A stretch of DNA of 57,428 nt, taken from assembly GCF_021083645.1 (NCBI RefSeq), contig NZ_JAJNRQ010000007.1, positions 1 to 57,428 of the forward strand, written 5' to 3'. The translations under genes were made by a program, and so were the position numbers. This DNA is from Schaalia sp. lx-260. Its GTDB lineage: Bacteria; Actinomycetota; Actinomycetes; Actinomycetales; Actinomycetaceae. The notes under the pieces were generated by a model. The model searched no databases and had not been told where the DNA came from. It worked only from the letters and a program-made list of their open reading frames with translations. Positions 7,746-17,152 of this stretch are shown in pieces (the stretch's first letter is position 1; every line of letters begins with the position of its first letter).

Positions 7746-10196
7746 TCAGATACCCAGTCGGTTGCGACGAGCGAGTTCACCTTCAGTTTGGTTCGTTGAA
7801 GGAAGATGCCCCGGCAAAGGAACGATACGCTCATGAATCGCATCGATCATCCATTCAGGCTGAGGGAAGAAATAGGATTCCAACTCAGGTCCGGGTGTGA
7901 TGCCGTTACGTGAACCCACAACAGTCACAGGAGCATCCAAAGCGTCGAAAGCTAAAGACTGAACATTCGTTGCGACTGTGTGCAAGAAATTACCACGTTC
8001 AACCGCGTCAGAGGACAAAAGCAAACGCCCTGTCTTTTTCACAGAAGCAATCAGTTTGTCATAATTCAGTGGAGCGATAAAACGCAAGTCAATTACTTCA
8101 GCGCTCATTCCGTACTTCTCTTGCAAGATATCAGCTGCTTCGAGGGCACGGTACACGGTTGCACCGATTGTTGCGATCGTAATATCGCTGCCTTCGCGCC
8201 GGATAGCGGGTTCGCCTTCAGGTGTTTCGTAGTATCCGGTCGGTACACCTTCCGGCTCAAATTCTTCACCCTTGTCATACAGCAGCTGACTTTCAAAGAA
8301 GACCACGGGATCTGTTCCGCGCAAAGCAAGGTTCAGCATACCCTTCGCGTCAGTTGGAGTGGTGGGGAAGAATACTTTCAGACCTGGAATGTGTGCTGTT
8401 AAAGCAGTCCAGTCTTGCGAGTGCTGCGCACCGTACTTGTTACCTACCGAAACGCGCAGTACCAGCGGCATCTTCAGCAAACCAGCTGACATTGATTGCC
8501 ACTTCGCCATCTGGTTGAATACTTCATCACCTGCACGACCAAGGAAGTCGCAGTACATGAGTTCAACAACCGCACGTCCACCAGCCATTGCGTAGCCCAC
8601 ACCTGCACCAACGATGGAAGCTTCCGCAATCGGTGAGTTAAAGAGACGACGGTACGGGAGGGCTTCGGTCAGTCCACGATACACAGCGAATGCGCCACCC
8701 CAGTCACGGTTTTCTTCACCCCAAGCAGCCATTGTGGGATCAATGGAGAAACGGTGAACCAGTGACTCGAATAATGCGTCACGGAACTGGAACATCTTCA
8801 TCTTCGACACCGGTTTGCCATTGTCGTCAACAGCCTTACGGATCTTCTTTTCGAGGGCTTTGACACGTGGATTGTCAGTCAAGTCAATTTCGGCTTCGCC
8901 TTCGTCCATTGCTTCAACAGGAGTGTTGGAGAACATGACTGTTTCGATGTAGCCATCGGCAACACGCGGGCAATTTTCCTCATCAGTTGCCAGTTTGAGG
9001 ACCTTCACCAGTTTCTCGGTGAAAGCTGCTGTGTAGTCATCAATATCTGATTGCGTGGTCAGACCATGTGAAATCAGAAGATCAGAATAGGAAGCAATAC
9101 AATCGACTTCTTCCCACAGGGCAACTTCGTCACGTACACGGTAGCTTGAGGCATCTGAAGGAGAGTGACCTGAGAAACGGTAGGTCAGCGTATCCATAAG
9201 GACAGGTCCGCGGCCTTCTTCGAGGATCTTCTTCTTGCGTGTCACAGCATCCGCAACTGCAAGCGGGTTAATACCGTCTACACGTTCCGCGTGCATTGCT
9301 TCAGGGTTCAGGCCGGCGCCTACACGTGCGAGGACTTCATAGCCCATTGTTTCACCAAAGGTTTGCCCACCCATACCGTAGAAGTTATTGAAGAAGTTGA
9401 ACAGGATCGGCGGGTAGCCACCGTCCTCCTCACGCCACAATGTAGAGAACTGATCCATCGTGGCAAAGTTCATTGCTTCCCATACAGGACCACACGCCAT
9501 TGCCGCGTCACCAATATTTGACACCACAATGCCTGGTTTACGGTTAATGCGCTTGTACAAGGCAGCACCGTTAGCGACAGGAGCTGAACCGCCCACAATT
9601 GCGTTATTCGGGTATGAACCAAAGGGCAGGAAGAATGTATGCATTGATCCGCCAAGGCCTCGGTTAAAGCCTGATTTACGAGCGAAGATTTCTGCGAGCG
9701 CACCAAAAAGGATGAAGTTTTCAGTCAGTTCTTTCGTATGTGCGAAATCAATTTTTTCAGCAAAGGACAGTGTTTCTCCGTCAAGGAACTCTTTCATGAT
9801 TTTTTCAAGAGAGGCATCATCGATCTGACGCATAGCGGAGTAGCATTTAGCCAAAATTTCACCGTGGGAGCGGTGAGAGCCAAATAATTGGTCGTCGGGG
9901 CTAAGAACAAAAGACTGGCCCACGTATGCGGCTTCTTGTCCGATACCAAGGTGTGCCGGGCCTTTGTGATCGTAGGCGACGCCTTCCCATTCGCCGGTCT
10001 TTTTAATGGAATCAAGCATTGATTCAAATGTGCGAATAACAATCATGTCGTGCAACATGCGCACAAGCCCGTCTTGACCGTAGCGATTCACTTCGGTTTC
10101 AAGATTAAATTCGTAGGAATTCAAAGGGATTTCAGGCAAGTTCAAAGTACCACGTGCACGTACTTTTGCAGGATCAACAATAAGTGTTTTCGTCAT
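7746..10196 (-). CDS. TPP-dependent 2-oxoacid/acetoin-type dehydrogenase E1, fused alpha-beta
   Basis: This 816-residue protein joins E1 alpha and E1 beta in one chain. The alpha part has [12 protein letters not shown] (79-90), SHRSHGE and the TPP/metal site GD at 229-230 with NN at 270-271. A linker at about 400-470 is acidic and lysine-rich. The beta part starts near 472 (FRDALFESL) and has [10 protein letters not shown], the EVFNQMAKW helix and the YGAQHSQ loop, and ends with the usual transketolase C-terminal domain. It performs TPP-dependent decarboxylation of a 2-oxo acid, or cleavage of an acetoin-like hydroxyketone, passing the acyl group to the lipoyl arm of E2. Genes for E3 and E2 are directly upstream. 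The ATG follows GGAAAG. The substrate cannot be read from sequence. Confidence 0.85.
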   Translation of the reverse strand: MTKTLIVDPAKVRARGTLNLPEIPLNSYEFNLETEVNRYGQDGLVRMLHDMIVIRTFESMLDSIKKTGEWEGVAYDHKGPAHLGIGQEAAYVGQSFVLSPDDQLFGSHRSHGEILAKCYSAMRQIDDASLEKIMKEFLDGETLSFAEKIDFAHTKELTENFILFGALAEIFARKSGFNRGLGGSMHTFFLPFGSYPNNAIVGGSAPVANGAALYKRINRKPGIVVSNIGDAAMACGPVWEAMNFATMDQFSTLWREEDGGYPPILFNFFNNFYGMGGQTFGETMGYEVLARVGAGLNPEAMHAERVDGINPLAVADAVTRKKKILEEGRGPVLMDTLTYRFSGHSPSDASSYRVRDEVALWEEVDCIASYSDLLISHGLTTQSDIDDYTAAFTEKLVKVLKLATDEENCPRVADGYIETVMFSNTPVEAMDEGEAEIDLTDNPRVKALEKKIRKAVDDNGKPVSKMKMFQFRDALFESLVHRFSIDPTMAAWGEENRDWGGAFAVYRGLTEALPYRRLFNSPIAEASIVGAGVGYAMAGGRAVVELMYCDFLGRAGDEVFNQMAKWQSMSAGLLKMPLVLRVSVGNKYGAQHSQDWTALTAHIPGLKVFFPTTPTDAKGMLNLALRGTDPVVFFESQLLYDKGEEFEPEGVPTGYYETPEGEPAIRREGSDITIATIGATVYRALEAADILQEKYGMSAEVIDLRFIAPLNYDKLIASVKKTGRLLLSSDAVERGNFLHTVATNVQSLAFDALDAPVTVVGSRNGITPGPELESYFFPQPEWMIDAIHERIVPLPGHLPSTNQTEGELARRNRLGI

Positions 10197-10229
10197 TTTT
10201 CTTTCCTTCAGTGGAAATAGGTTTATATT

Positions 10230-11597
10230 TCAGAGACTGACAGCCCACGCAGCTTCACGAATGACTTCGCTGACCGTTGGATGTGGGAATACGACTTGTC
10301 GTAAGTCTTCGACGGTCAGTTCCATTTCAAGAATCGCTTGCGCACCCCAAATCATTTCAGCAGCGTATGCGCCAAGGACATGAACGCCGAGAACCTGATG
10401 TGTGCGAGGATCAACAACAATTTTTGCGGATCCTGGCGCGCGGAAACCATTTTCAGCAATAAAACGGCCTGACATCTGTGCAGGAACTTTTCCGATAAGG
10501 ACGTCGCGTCCTTCTTTCTGCGCTTGTGACTGGGTAAGTCCCACACCGGCAGCTTCAGGCAAGCAGTACACGGCCCACGGAACTGTATGCCAACGCATCA
10601 CTTCACCACGACGATGAGCTTGCGGATCAAGAATATTTGCCGCTGCGATTTCACCCATCCGATATGCCGCATGAGCAAGTAAGGAGCGTCCTGTCACATC
10701 ACCGATGGCCCATACATTTGGCAGATTCGTGCGCATACGGTCATCGACAACAATGCCACGGTTTATTTCAAGTCCGCTCTCTTGCGCGCCCCATCCTTGT
10801 GTTGCAGGTCGTCGCCCCACTGCCATGAGGATGACATCTGCTTCAATAACTTTTTTCTCGCCGTCTTTAGAGTAGGTAACCGCAGCCCCGTCTAGACTTT
10901 CAACTCGGCATCCTAATTCAAAGGTGATGCCCGACATTGCGCCTCGTAATTGAGCGGCCATGTCATTATCCATGAAAGGCAGGATTTCCGGAGCCATTTC
11001 AATTACGGTTACTTCACTACCAAGTGTGGAAAAAAGTGAAGCAAATTCCACACCAATGACACCGCCACCAATGACAGCAAGGCGTTTAGGAACCTCATCT
11101 AGCGAAAGGATTCCTGTAGAGTCCACGACCGCTGGATTATTTTCTACGCCAGGCAGTGGCGGTATAACAGGAACTGAACCCGTTGCCAAAATGACGTGCT
11201 CTGCTGTATAGGTCGTACCTTCTGCGCTCACACGACCGGGCCCGTCGAAATGTCCGCGCGCGTGAATAACGGTGACACCTGCTTTACGTTCAGCGGCTCC
11301 GACACCACCAACAAGACCTGCAACTACCTGTTCTTTCCAGGCTTGCATACGCGCCCAGTCGAAGGTCACGCCTGTTACGTCTACACCGAATTGGCTGGCT
11401 TCTTTAGCGTGGATGTAATTTTTTGCCCCATTGAGGAGGGTTTTTGTTGGAATACATCCCACATTTAAGCAGGTTCCTCCAAGAGCTGTTTCTTCAATAA
11501 GAAGAACTTTCTTCCCTGCATGTCCAAGGCGCTCAGCAGCAAGATATCCACCCGGACCGCCGCCTAGAACAATGACATCGAAGTGAGTCTCAGTCAT
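10230..11597 (-). CDS. lpdA: dihydrolipoamide dehydrogenase (E3)
   Basis: This 455-residue FAD disulfide oxidoreductase reoxidises the dihydrolipoyl arm of E2 with NAD+. The FAD loop GGGPGG is at 12-17, the redox disulfide Cys43/Cys48 lies in GGTCLNVGCIP, the second dinucleotide loop is VIGGGVIGVEFAS near 175-187, AIGDV marks the FAD C-terminal motif, and the HPTVSEV segment near the C-terminus carries the catalytic His-Glu pair. Length matches the family. It lies 33 bases upstream of E1 and 31 bases downstream of E2 in the same operon, so it should serve this dedicated complex, although E3 subunits can be shared among complexes. Confidence 0.93.
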   Translation of the reverse strand: MTETHFDVIVLGGGPGGYLAAERLGHAGKKVLLIEETALGGTCLNVGCIPTKTLLNGAKNYIHAKEASQFGVDVTGVTFDWARMQAWKEQVVAGLVGGVGAAERKAGVTVIHARGHFDGPGRVSAEGTTYTAEHVILATGSVPVIPPLPGVENNPAVVDSTGILSLDEVPKRLAVIGGGVIGVEFASLFSTLGSEVTVIEMAPEILPFMDNDMAAQLRGAMSGITFELGCRVESLDGAAVTYSKDGEKKVIEADVILMAVGRRPATQGWGAQESGLEINRGIVVDDRMRTNLPNVWAIGDVTGRSLLAHAAYRMGEIAAANILDPQAHRRGEVMRWHTVPWAVYCLPEAAGVGLTQSQAQKEGRDVLIGKVPAQMSGRFIAENGFRAPGSAKIVVDPRTHQVLGVHVLGAYAAEMIWGAQAILEMELTVEDLRQVVFPHPTVSEVIREAAWAVSL

Positions 11598-11628
11598 CTG
11601 TGTTTTCTCCTGTGTGTTGTATCAGGCG

Positions 11629-12975
11629 TCAGGCCAGAACCGTGACGTCAATGTTTTCAATCGCGGCCACGAGGTCACGGAGGAATCGAGCGGCATCTGC
11701 ACCGTCGATCACTTGATGGTCAGCTGTAAGCGAGAATCCGATACGTTGTTCAACACCAATTGAGCCATCTGCTTTCACGTTCGGGCGAGGCGTAATCGCT
11801 GCCACACCAAGAATCGCTGTTTGAGGGCGATTAATAATCGGTGTGAAAGTTTCAACTCCGAAGCTACCAAGGTTCGACACTGTAAATGTTCCACCGCCAA
11901 GCAGTTCAGGGTTGATATTTCCTGCGATAGCTTCTGAAGCAAGCTGCTTAGAGGCTGCTGAGAACTGTTTCAGTGTCATCGTGTCTGCGTAGCGCACAAC
12001 AGGAACCAAAAGGCCACGAGGAGTATCCGCAGCAAAACCAAGGTGCACATTCTCGAATGTGGTGAATACGCCATTATCGAGGTGTGAGTTAAAGGTTGGG
12101 TACTTCGTCAAGGTACGTACAAGGGCATAACCTACGAGGTCTCCAATGGTGATACCGTTCAAGCCGAGGCTTTCATCGGAATTCTTGAGCTTCTTACGCA
12201 TAGCCAACAGTCCAGCAGCATTCGCAGTAACGGTGTAGGACAGTTGAGCTGTTTCATTCAGGGAAGCCATCATTCGTTCCGCAACAACTTTGCGGATTCC
12301 CTTCAGCGGAGCAGAGGTGGAAGCCCCGGGGAATTCACGTGTTTCACTTGGAGCAGCAGTAACAAAGGATTCTTGTGCGGGCGCGTTATTCAGATCTGCT
12401 GTGGTGACTCGTCCACCGATACCAGTTCCTTGTGCTGCCTGGCCGCCTTGAGCGCGCGCAGATGAAGTGAGTGTCGGATGCTCGGCAACGTGGGCCTGAA
12501 TGTCGCGTTCGATGATTCGCCCATGAGGACCTGAGCCTTGTGTCAAGGTGGCGGTGTCCACTGCGTATTGTTCAGCGAGGACACGTGCGCGAGGTGAGAC
12601 AGCACCATCATTCACACCGGTGGTGTACGTTGGGGCTGCCGGGGCCTGCGTTTGAGGGGTGTCAGCTGTTTTATCTGATGGGGCTGCTGTTTCTTCTGAG
12701 GCTGCACCTGCTGGCATCAGTGAAGTGATGTCTTCACCTGCTTCACCGACTATCAGGATTGCGTCTTTGACAGGAACCTCGTCACCTTCTTGCGCAAGAA
12801 TCGCTAGGACAGTTCCAGCTTCTGTGCTGGGAACATCCATCGTTGCTTTATCGGTTTCAATGGAACAGAGAGTCTGGTCAACTGCGATTGTGTCACCAAC
12901 TGCGACCTCCCACGACATAATGATGCAGGATTCGACGGAGTTACCCAGTTGGGGCATCACCACGATGGACGCCAT
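11629..12975 (-). CDS. dihydrolipoyl acyltransferase (E2) of the complex
   Basis: This 448-residue E2 shows all three modules: one lipoyl domain (1-78) with lipoylation site Lys43 in ETDKATMDV; an Ala/Thr/Pro-rich linker; a peripheral-subunit-binding domain (SPRARVLAEQY...GRIIERDI, about 125-165); a second linker; and the catalytic domain from about 215 to the end with HQVIDG (His420, Asp424). It transfers the acyl group made by E1 to CoA and forms the core of the complex. The ATG has a GGAGGAAAATAAT ribosome site and lies 12 bases from the DeoR stop, so the two are co-transcribed. The acyl specificity (acetyl or other) is not obvious. Confidence 0.92.
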   Translation of the reverse strand: MASIVVMPQLGNSVESCIIMSWEVAVGDTIAVDQTLCSIETDKATMDVPSTEAGTVLAILAQEGDEVPVKDAILIVGEAGEDITSLMPAGAASEETAAPSDKTADTPQTQAPAAPTYTTGVNDGAVSPRARVLAEQYAVDTATLTQGSGPHGRIIERDIQAHVAEHPTLTSSARAQGGQAAQGTGIGGRVTTADLNNAPAQESFVTAAPSETREFPGASTSAPLKGIRKVVAERMMASLNETAQLSYTVTANAAGLLAMRKKLKNSDESLGLNGITIGDLVGYALVRTLTKYPTFNSHLDNGVFTTFENVHLGFAADTPRGLLVPVVRYADTMTLKQFSAASKQLASEAIAGNINPELLGGGTFTVSNLGSFGVETFTPIINRPQTAILGVAAITPRPNVKADGSIGVEQRIGFSLTADHQVIDGADAARFLRDLVAAIENIDVTVLA

Positions 12976-12987
12976 ATTATTTTCCTC

Positions 12988-13734
12988 CTAAACGATGCGC
13001 ATATGAGTACGCGCTGATAATTCTTCCCTAGGGTCTACAGCTAGTTCATCATCGGTGATGATTCCACTGATCTGATCGATCCCCATGAAACTCACAAAAC
13101 CAGCTCGTCCATATTTAGACGAGTCTGCAAGCAGCCATGTCTGTTCAGCGCGTTCACGCATCAGCGAACCAACTTGTCCGCCTTCGACTAGCTGTGTTGT
13201 TAAACCTCGGTCGATACTAAAACCGTCCGTCCCTAAAAAGGCGATACGTGCGTTAAAAGCGTTAATAGATCTTTCAGCAACCGGGCCTACCAGGGATTCT
13301 GATTCTGGTCTGTATTGCCCGCCTGTCAGCGTTAATGTGAAATGCGGATTTGAGCGGGCGTTAGCGAAAACAAGAACCGAGTTCGTAACGATTTGTACAC
13401 CGCGCAGCCCAGAAAGATGTTTAACGATCAGAGAACAGGTCGTTCCCGCCTCGATCATAATGCGGTCATCGTCGCGTACCATTGCGGCCGCGGCCGCGGC
13501 AATACGTTCTTTTTGTTCAACACGATCAGTTTGTCGTAATCGGATATTGCGATATGTGGTAGGTCGTGCGCCGCCGTGAGTTCTGACAAGGTAGCCAAGT
13601 TTTTCTAGTTCTGACAGTGCTGCTCGTACTGTCACAGGTGAAACTCCAAGGTCTTCTGACAGTGTGGTGACACTGACTTCTCCGTCGGCGGCAAGGCGAT
13701 CCAATATAGTCGCATGACGTTCTTGTTTATTCAT
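12988..13734 (-). CDS. DeoR-family transcriptional regulator
   Basis: The start at 13734 is set by an AAGGAGG ribosome site just upstream; the frame stays open to 13755. The 248-residue protein has the N-terminal DeoR winged helix (RHATILDRLAADGEVSV...GVSPVTVRAALSELEKLG) and a DeoRC sensor domain that binds sugar phosphates, with IEAGTTC, VTNSV and LTGG segments. It opens the distal half of the fucose locus, 12 bases before E2, and the only sizeable gene-free gap of the locus apart from its far upstream end lies before it, carrying CGTTTTAT repeats that are probably its operators. It probably represses the complex and dehydrogenase genes until a phosphorylated intermediate accumulates. Confidence 0.87.
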   Translation of the reverse strand: MNKQERHATILDRLAADGEVSVTTLSEDLGVSPVTVRAALSELEKLGYLVRTHGGARPTTYRNIRLRQTDRVEQKERIAAAAAAMVRDDDRIMIEAGTTCSLIVKHLSGLRGVQIVTNSVLVFANARSNPHFTLTLTGGQYRPESESLVGPVAERSINAFNARIAFLGTDGFSIDRGLTTQLVEGGQVGSLMRERAEQTWLLADSSKYGRAGFVSFMGIDQISGIITDDELAVDPREELSARTHMRIV

Positions 13735-13769
13735 ATGCCACCTCCTTGTGCACACGAGAAAAACATTTA

Positions 13770-13820
13770 CGTTTTATATCGTTTTATCTTTCGCTCTACC
13801 TAAGAATAGATAATAAAACG
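13770..13820. promoter_or_regulatory. probable DeoR operator: three CGTTTTAT boxes
   Basis: CGTTTTAT occurs at 13770-13777 and 13780-13787, and its complement ATAAAACG at 13813-13820, between the regulator gene and the end of fucU. DeoR-family proteins typically bind repeated short boxes of this sort near their own promoters. The A+T-rich surroundings fit a promoter region. The assignment is by position and repeat structure only. Confidence 0.55.
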
Positions 13821-13928
13821 AAAGTGCGCAAGCCCACTCTCTGACATATTTTCATCCTATTTCACCTGAAAATAAGGTAAAAATCTGAAAAATATATTCC
13901 ACAACAAACGAACTATAATGAAAAAACG

Positions 13929-13987
13929 AAATAGCGCCGTACTGCACCTAATGTCATAACCTCAACACGATGCAGAACAGCGCTATT
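13929..13987 (-). terminator. hairpin after fucU
   Basis: AATAGCGC at 13930-13937 can pair with GCGCTATT at 13980-13987, and inside it ACTGCA with TGCAG, giving an interrupted stem 13 bases past the fucU stop. On the minus strand the outer arm is followed by TCGTTTTTTC, a U-rich tail. It probably ends, at least partly, transcripts of the transport/isomerase/kinase half. Confidence 0.65.
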
Positions 13988-14000
13988 CCTCATAACAAAA

Positions 14001-14432
14001 TCATTCTCCCGGGTGACGAACCCCCACTGTTAACAACAAATTCGCATACAAACGCTGATCGCCTGTTGCCACAATGATGCCAACATCTTGACTACGAGCC
14101 GCATCATAGAAAGCAAAACGCGTAATCTCACCAAACTCCACATCGGGCAAAGCCTCACGGTACTGCGCGTGAGCTGGAATTTCAATCGGATCCTGATCCG
14201 CCTCTGGAACCATGATCTCCGCTTTTTCAATTGGAATCGTCTGTTTCAAAACCTCAAGAACCTGCGAAACCGTTAACATTCCAGGAGCAAGATTCAAACT
14301 CACCAACTCACAATTCGGATTCACACCCGTCGTGTGAGGATAATTCCCATCCGCCAACAAAATCTTTGACCCATGCCCCGCTGCAGCTAAAGCACGTAAA
14401 AACTGCGGGTGAGTCATCGGACCATACAGCAT
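14001..14432 (-). CDS. fucU: L-fucose mutarotase
   Basis: This 143-residue protein of the RbsD/FucU family interconverts the alpha and beta anomers of L-fucose (family members may also act on ribose). The characteristic residues are present: His near position 20 (AAAGHGSKI), Asp28 (LADGNYP), TRFAFYDAAR near 105-114 and ATGDQRLYANLLLTVGV at the C-terminus, which supplies the sugar-binding Tyr and Asn. Length and motifs fit FucU better than RbsD. It is the last gene of the transport/isomerase half, 20 bases downstream of the LacI gene, with an AAAGGG ribosome site. It supports the view that L-fucose is the substrate of the locus. Confidence 0.88.
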   Translation of the reverse strand: MLYGPMTHPQFLRALAAAGHGSKILLADGNYPHTTGVNPNCELVSLNLAPGMLTVSQVLEVLKQTIPIEKAEIMVPEADQDPIEIPAHAQYREALPDVEFGEITRFAFYDAARSQDVGIIVATGDQRLYANLLLTVGVRHPGE

Positions 14433-14452
14433 TTCTATACCCTTTCAATCAT

Positions 14453-15445
14453 TTATTTTCGTACAGAACTCGAACGAATAACCAATTCTGGTTCCAAAGA
14501 AATATCCTGCGGAGGACTTCCATCCAACATTTGACGTATCTGACGGACAGCACTGCCACCCACACGATCAAAAGGCTGACGAATCGTTGTCAAAGGAGGG
14601 AAAAAACACTCCGACCCATCCATATCATCGAAGCCAACCACTCGAATATCATTCGGAATTGACACACCGCGCTCTTGTAAAGCACACATCGCGCCCATCG
14701 CCAACTGATCGTTACTGCAAGCCAATGCTGACGGCAAATCAAGAACCGAAAGCATCGCATCATAGCCCTCACGGGCATTCCACGAGTCACTGGATACAAT
14801 GCGCCCTTCAATCCCCCACTCTTGGCAGGCCTCATCAAAACCCTGACGACGTTTAAGGGCATCACTCCAAGAACGTGGACCTTCCAAATAAAGAATGTCC
14901 CTCTCGCCTTGATGTAACAAGTGTTTCGTTGCCAGATAGGAGCCTTTCACGTTATCAACGATGACAGTACCAACACCATCAAGCCCTTGTTCCGACGAAA
15001 GCAAAAGCACCGTCGGAACAGACTTCCCACATCGTAAAGCCATATCGACCGTCGGTTCTTGACCACCTAAAATCACCACGCCATCCACATCAAAAGGCGC
15101 AATTTCATGAGGATCCCGATTACCCTGACCCCACGCATTAGAAACAGACACGTGAAAACCCGCAGCCGCTGCCGCATTCATTACTGACAAAAGCACTCGC
15201 GCATGCCCATGAAACATCGGCGCAGCTAAAGTCACATGCAAAACACCCGTTCGTTTACTCACAAGCGAACGAGCCGCATAATTAGGACGATAACCGACCT
15301 CATGCAATACAGCCTGAATACGCTTACGGGTAGATTCAGCTACTTCCGGATCATCACGCACCACGCGAGAAACCGTATTCACCGACACACCGGCAATACG
15401 GGCAACATCCGCTTGAGAAACGCGTTTAGAGCTGAGCTGGTTCAT
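14453..15445 (-). CDS. LacI-family repressor inside the fucose operon
   Basis: I place the start at 15445 (sequence beginning MNQLSSKRVSQADVARIAG) because LacI proteins start shortly before the helix-turn-helix; the open frame extends to 15499. It overlaps the kinase end by 20 bases, so its translation is probably coupled. The 330-residue protein has the N-terminal helix-turn-helix with hinge (VSVNTVSRVVRDD...YRPNYAARSL) and a periplasmic-binding-like effector domain (VVGFDDMDG near the end). A perfect 16-bp LacI-type palindrome lies before the ABC ATPase gene at 22692-22707, the natural target. Effector probably L-fucose or a derivative. Confidence 0.88.
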   Translation of the reverse strand: MNQLSSKRVSQADVARIAGVSVNTVSRVVRDDPEVAESTRKRIQAVLHEVGYRPNYAARSLVSKRTGVLHVTLAAPMFHGHARVLLSVMNAAAAAGFHVSVSNAWGQGNRDPHEIAPFDVDGVVILGGQEPTVDMALRCGKSVPTVLLLSSEQGLDGVGTVIVDNVKGSYLATKHLLHQGERDILYLEGPRSWSDALKRRQGFDEACQEWGIEGRIVSSDSWNAREGYDAMLSVLDLPSALACSNDQLAMGAMCALQERGVSIPNDIRVVGFDDMDGSECFFPPLTTIRQPFDRVGGSAVRQIRQMLDGSPPQDISLEPELVIRSSSVRK

Positions 15446-16832
15446 GTACATGCGTCTTTGCTGTTTTTGCGATAACTGCAGGGCGAAGTGCCGGATCAAG
15501 ATGTCCCAGAATCTCTAACTGGGCCAGCAAAGAACCAAGGATAGAAGCTTCAACAGGTCCGGCAACCACTCTGACCTGAGCAGCTTGAGCGGTTAAATCG
15601 CACAACAAATGGTTACGCGAACCTCCGCCTACCACATTCAACTGCTGCGGCCTATAGCCTGTGATCTGCGCAAGATCATCAATCCCTCGCGCATAACGCG
15701 CAGCAAAAGATTCAATAACGAGACGCACATATTCAGCTTCGGATGCAGGTTGAGTAGCACCACGGTCAGCAAGGTACCTATTCACTTTTTCAACCATTTC
15801 ACCCTGTTCGGCAAAATACGGTTCATCAGGATCAATAAGGACATCCGGTGAAGGACACTCACGAGCAGCCGCAACTAACTCATCAATATCCGTTGGATTT
15901 CCTTCACGCTCCCATTGGCGTTGCAGCTCCTGCAGGATCCACATCCCCGTAATGTTGAATAAGGGACGCACACCCCCGTCTGTCCGTGATTCATTCGTTA
16001 AACCTAATTGGAAAGCCTCAGGTGAAGTCAGTGCGTGATCTTCCATAGCGCCAAGCACCGACCATGAACCGCACGACAGCCACCAAGCATCCACGCCCTC
16101 GTCAATCGGAAGCGCATGAACTGCGCACGCCGTATCGTGCGCACCACCACGTACAACGGTCAGCTGTTCTAATCCGGGGACGCGGCACTGGCCTACCACC
16201 GTTAAATCATCATTCAGTTCCCCCACCCAATGACGCGGCACACCTAATCGCGCAAAAACTTCATCTGACCAGCGTGGCGACCCAGGTTCACATAATCCTG
16301 AGGAGGAACAAATAGAACGCGACCATCCTTGAATACCGGATAGCTTCCATGCGAAATAATCTGGCAGTAAAAGAACCTTATCTATACAATCAACAAGTTC
16401 AGGTTCTTCAATTGTGAGTGCCACAAGCTGATTCGCTGTATTAATCGTTGCAGGTGCAATACCTGTGAGAGTGAAAAACTCACGGTCATTTAGACGAGCA
16501 CGAAATTCTTCATGTGTTCGCACCGTTCGCTCATCACGATACGCATGTGGAGTTCCTACAGGCTGACCCTGACGATCAAGTGGAACAAAATCCACACCCC
16601 ACGTGTCAACAGAAACCGACTGTGCATCTGGAAATTGTTGAATAGCTAATGTGAGTCCATGAACCGTTTCGTTCCACAGTGACTCAAGATCCCACAACAG
16701 TGCCCCATTGACGCGTTGTGCTTCATGATAAAAACGATGGATATGAGTAACTTCAATACGCCCGTCTTTGAACGTACCGGCTAACACGCGCCCAGAGGAA
16801 GATCCAAGATCAACTGCAAGAACCGTAGTCAT
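15426..16832 (-). CDS. RhaB-type deoxyketose kinase, probably L-fuculokinase
   Basis: Start 16832 is chosen for its GGAG site and because family homology begins there (MTTVLAVDLGSSSGRV); upstream codons to 16934 look non-coding. The 468-residue FGGY kinase shows the phosphate-1 loop at residues 6-13, VDTWGVDFV with the catalytic-region Asp, AYRDERT, and a C-terminal NVVGGGSRNHLLCD adenosine-site motif. By sequence it is closer to rhamnulokinase RhaB than to enterobacterial FucK. RhaB-like kinases paired with FucI are known to serve as fuculokinases, and the FucI and FucU neighbours favour L-fuculose as substrate, giving L-fuculose-1-phosphate. A gap with a hairpin separates it from fucI. Confidence 0.87.
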   Translation of the reverse strand: MTTVLAVDLGSSSGRVLAGTFKDGRIEVTHIHRFYHEAQRVNGALLWDLESLWNETVHGLTLAIQQFPDAQSVSVDTWGVDFVPLDRQGQPVGTPHAYRDERTVRTHEEFRARLNDREFFTLTGIAPATINTANQLVALTIEEPELVDCIDKVLLLPDYFAWKLSGIQGWSRSICSSSGLCEPGSPRWSDEVFARLGVPRHWVGELNDDLTVVGQCRVPGLEQLTVVRGGAHDTACAVHALPIDEGVDAWWLSCGSWSVLGAMEDHALTSPEAFQLGLTNESRTDGGVRPLFNITGMWILQELQRQWEREGNPTDIDELVAAARECPSPDVLIDPDEPYFAEQGEMVEKVNRYLADRGATQPASEAEYVRLVIESFAARYARGIDDLAQITGYRPQQLNVVGGGSRNHLLCDLTAQAAQVRVVAGPVEASILGSLLAQLEILGHLDPALRPAVIAKTAKTHVHEPAQL

Positions 16833-17097
16833 TTTTTCTCCGATTGTCGAATTCACCTCAAAGAAAAACCGCCCCGCACGCTTCGTATGGCCCTGCCATT
16901 TCGTTGCGTGTTCCATTTGTACTGTGAGAAGCACATGAAGTGTACGAACTTATTATTTTGCTATTTCGCTTCAGAGCTTCAGTGTCGTTAAATGTGCGCG
17001 AGAAGGATCTTCATGTGGCGTTAGATATGTCAGTGGCATGTCCCAGTTATCTGCGAAAAGCAGCAGCGCTATTACAGATATATCAGTGAACTACACG

Positions 17098-17130
17098 AGT
17101 GGCCTAGGGCTTATGTGACCCTAGGCCACT
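17098..17130. promoter_or_regulatory. perfect 12-bp hairpin between fucI and the kinase gene
   Basis: AGTGGCCTAGGG and CCCTAGGCCACT pair perfectly around a 9-base loop, 23 bases past the fucI stop. A T run follows on the plus side, not on the minus side, so for this minus-strand operon it is better seen as an mRNA stability or attenuation element than a full terminator. The remaining bases of the 320-base gap (16833-17152) hold nothing else that I recognise. Confidence 0.6.
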
Positions 17131-17152
17131 TTTCGTAGCTTATTGTGGAAAC

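Noticed and set aside
7746-12975. Housekeeping pyruvate dehydrogenase complex
   Set aside because: The genes are embedded in a DeoR-controlled sugar locus next to SDR and SorE-like genes with a fused E1; a dedicated catabolic role is a better fit, though pyruvate is not excluded.
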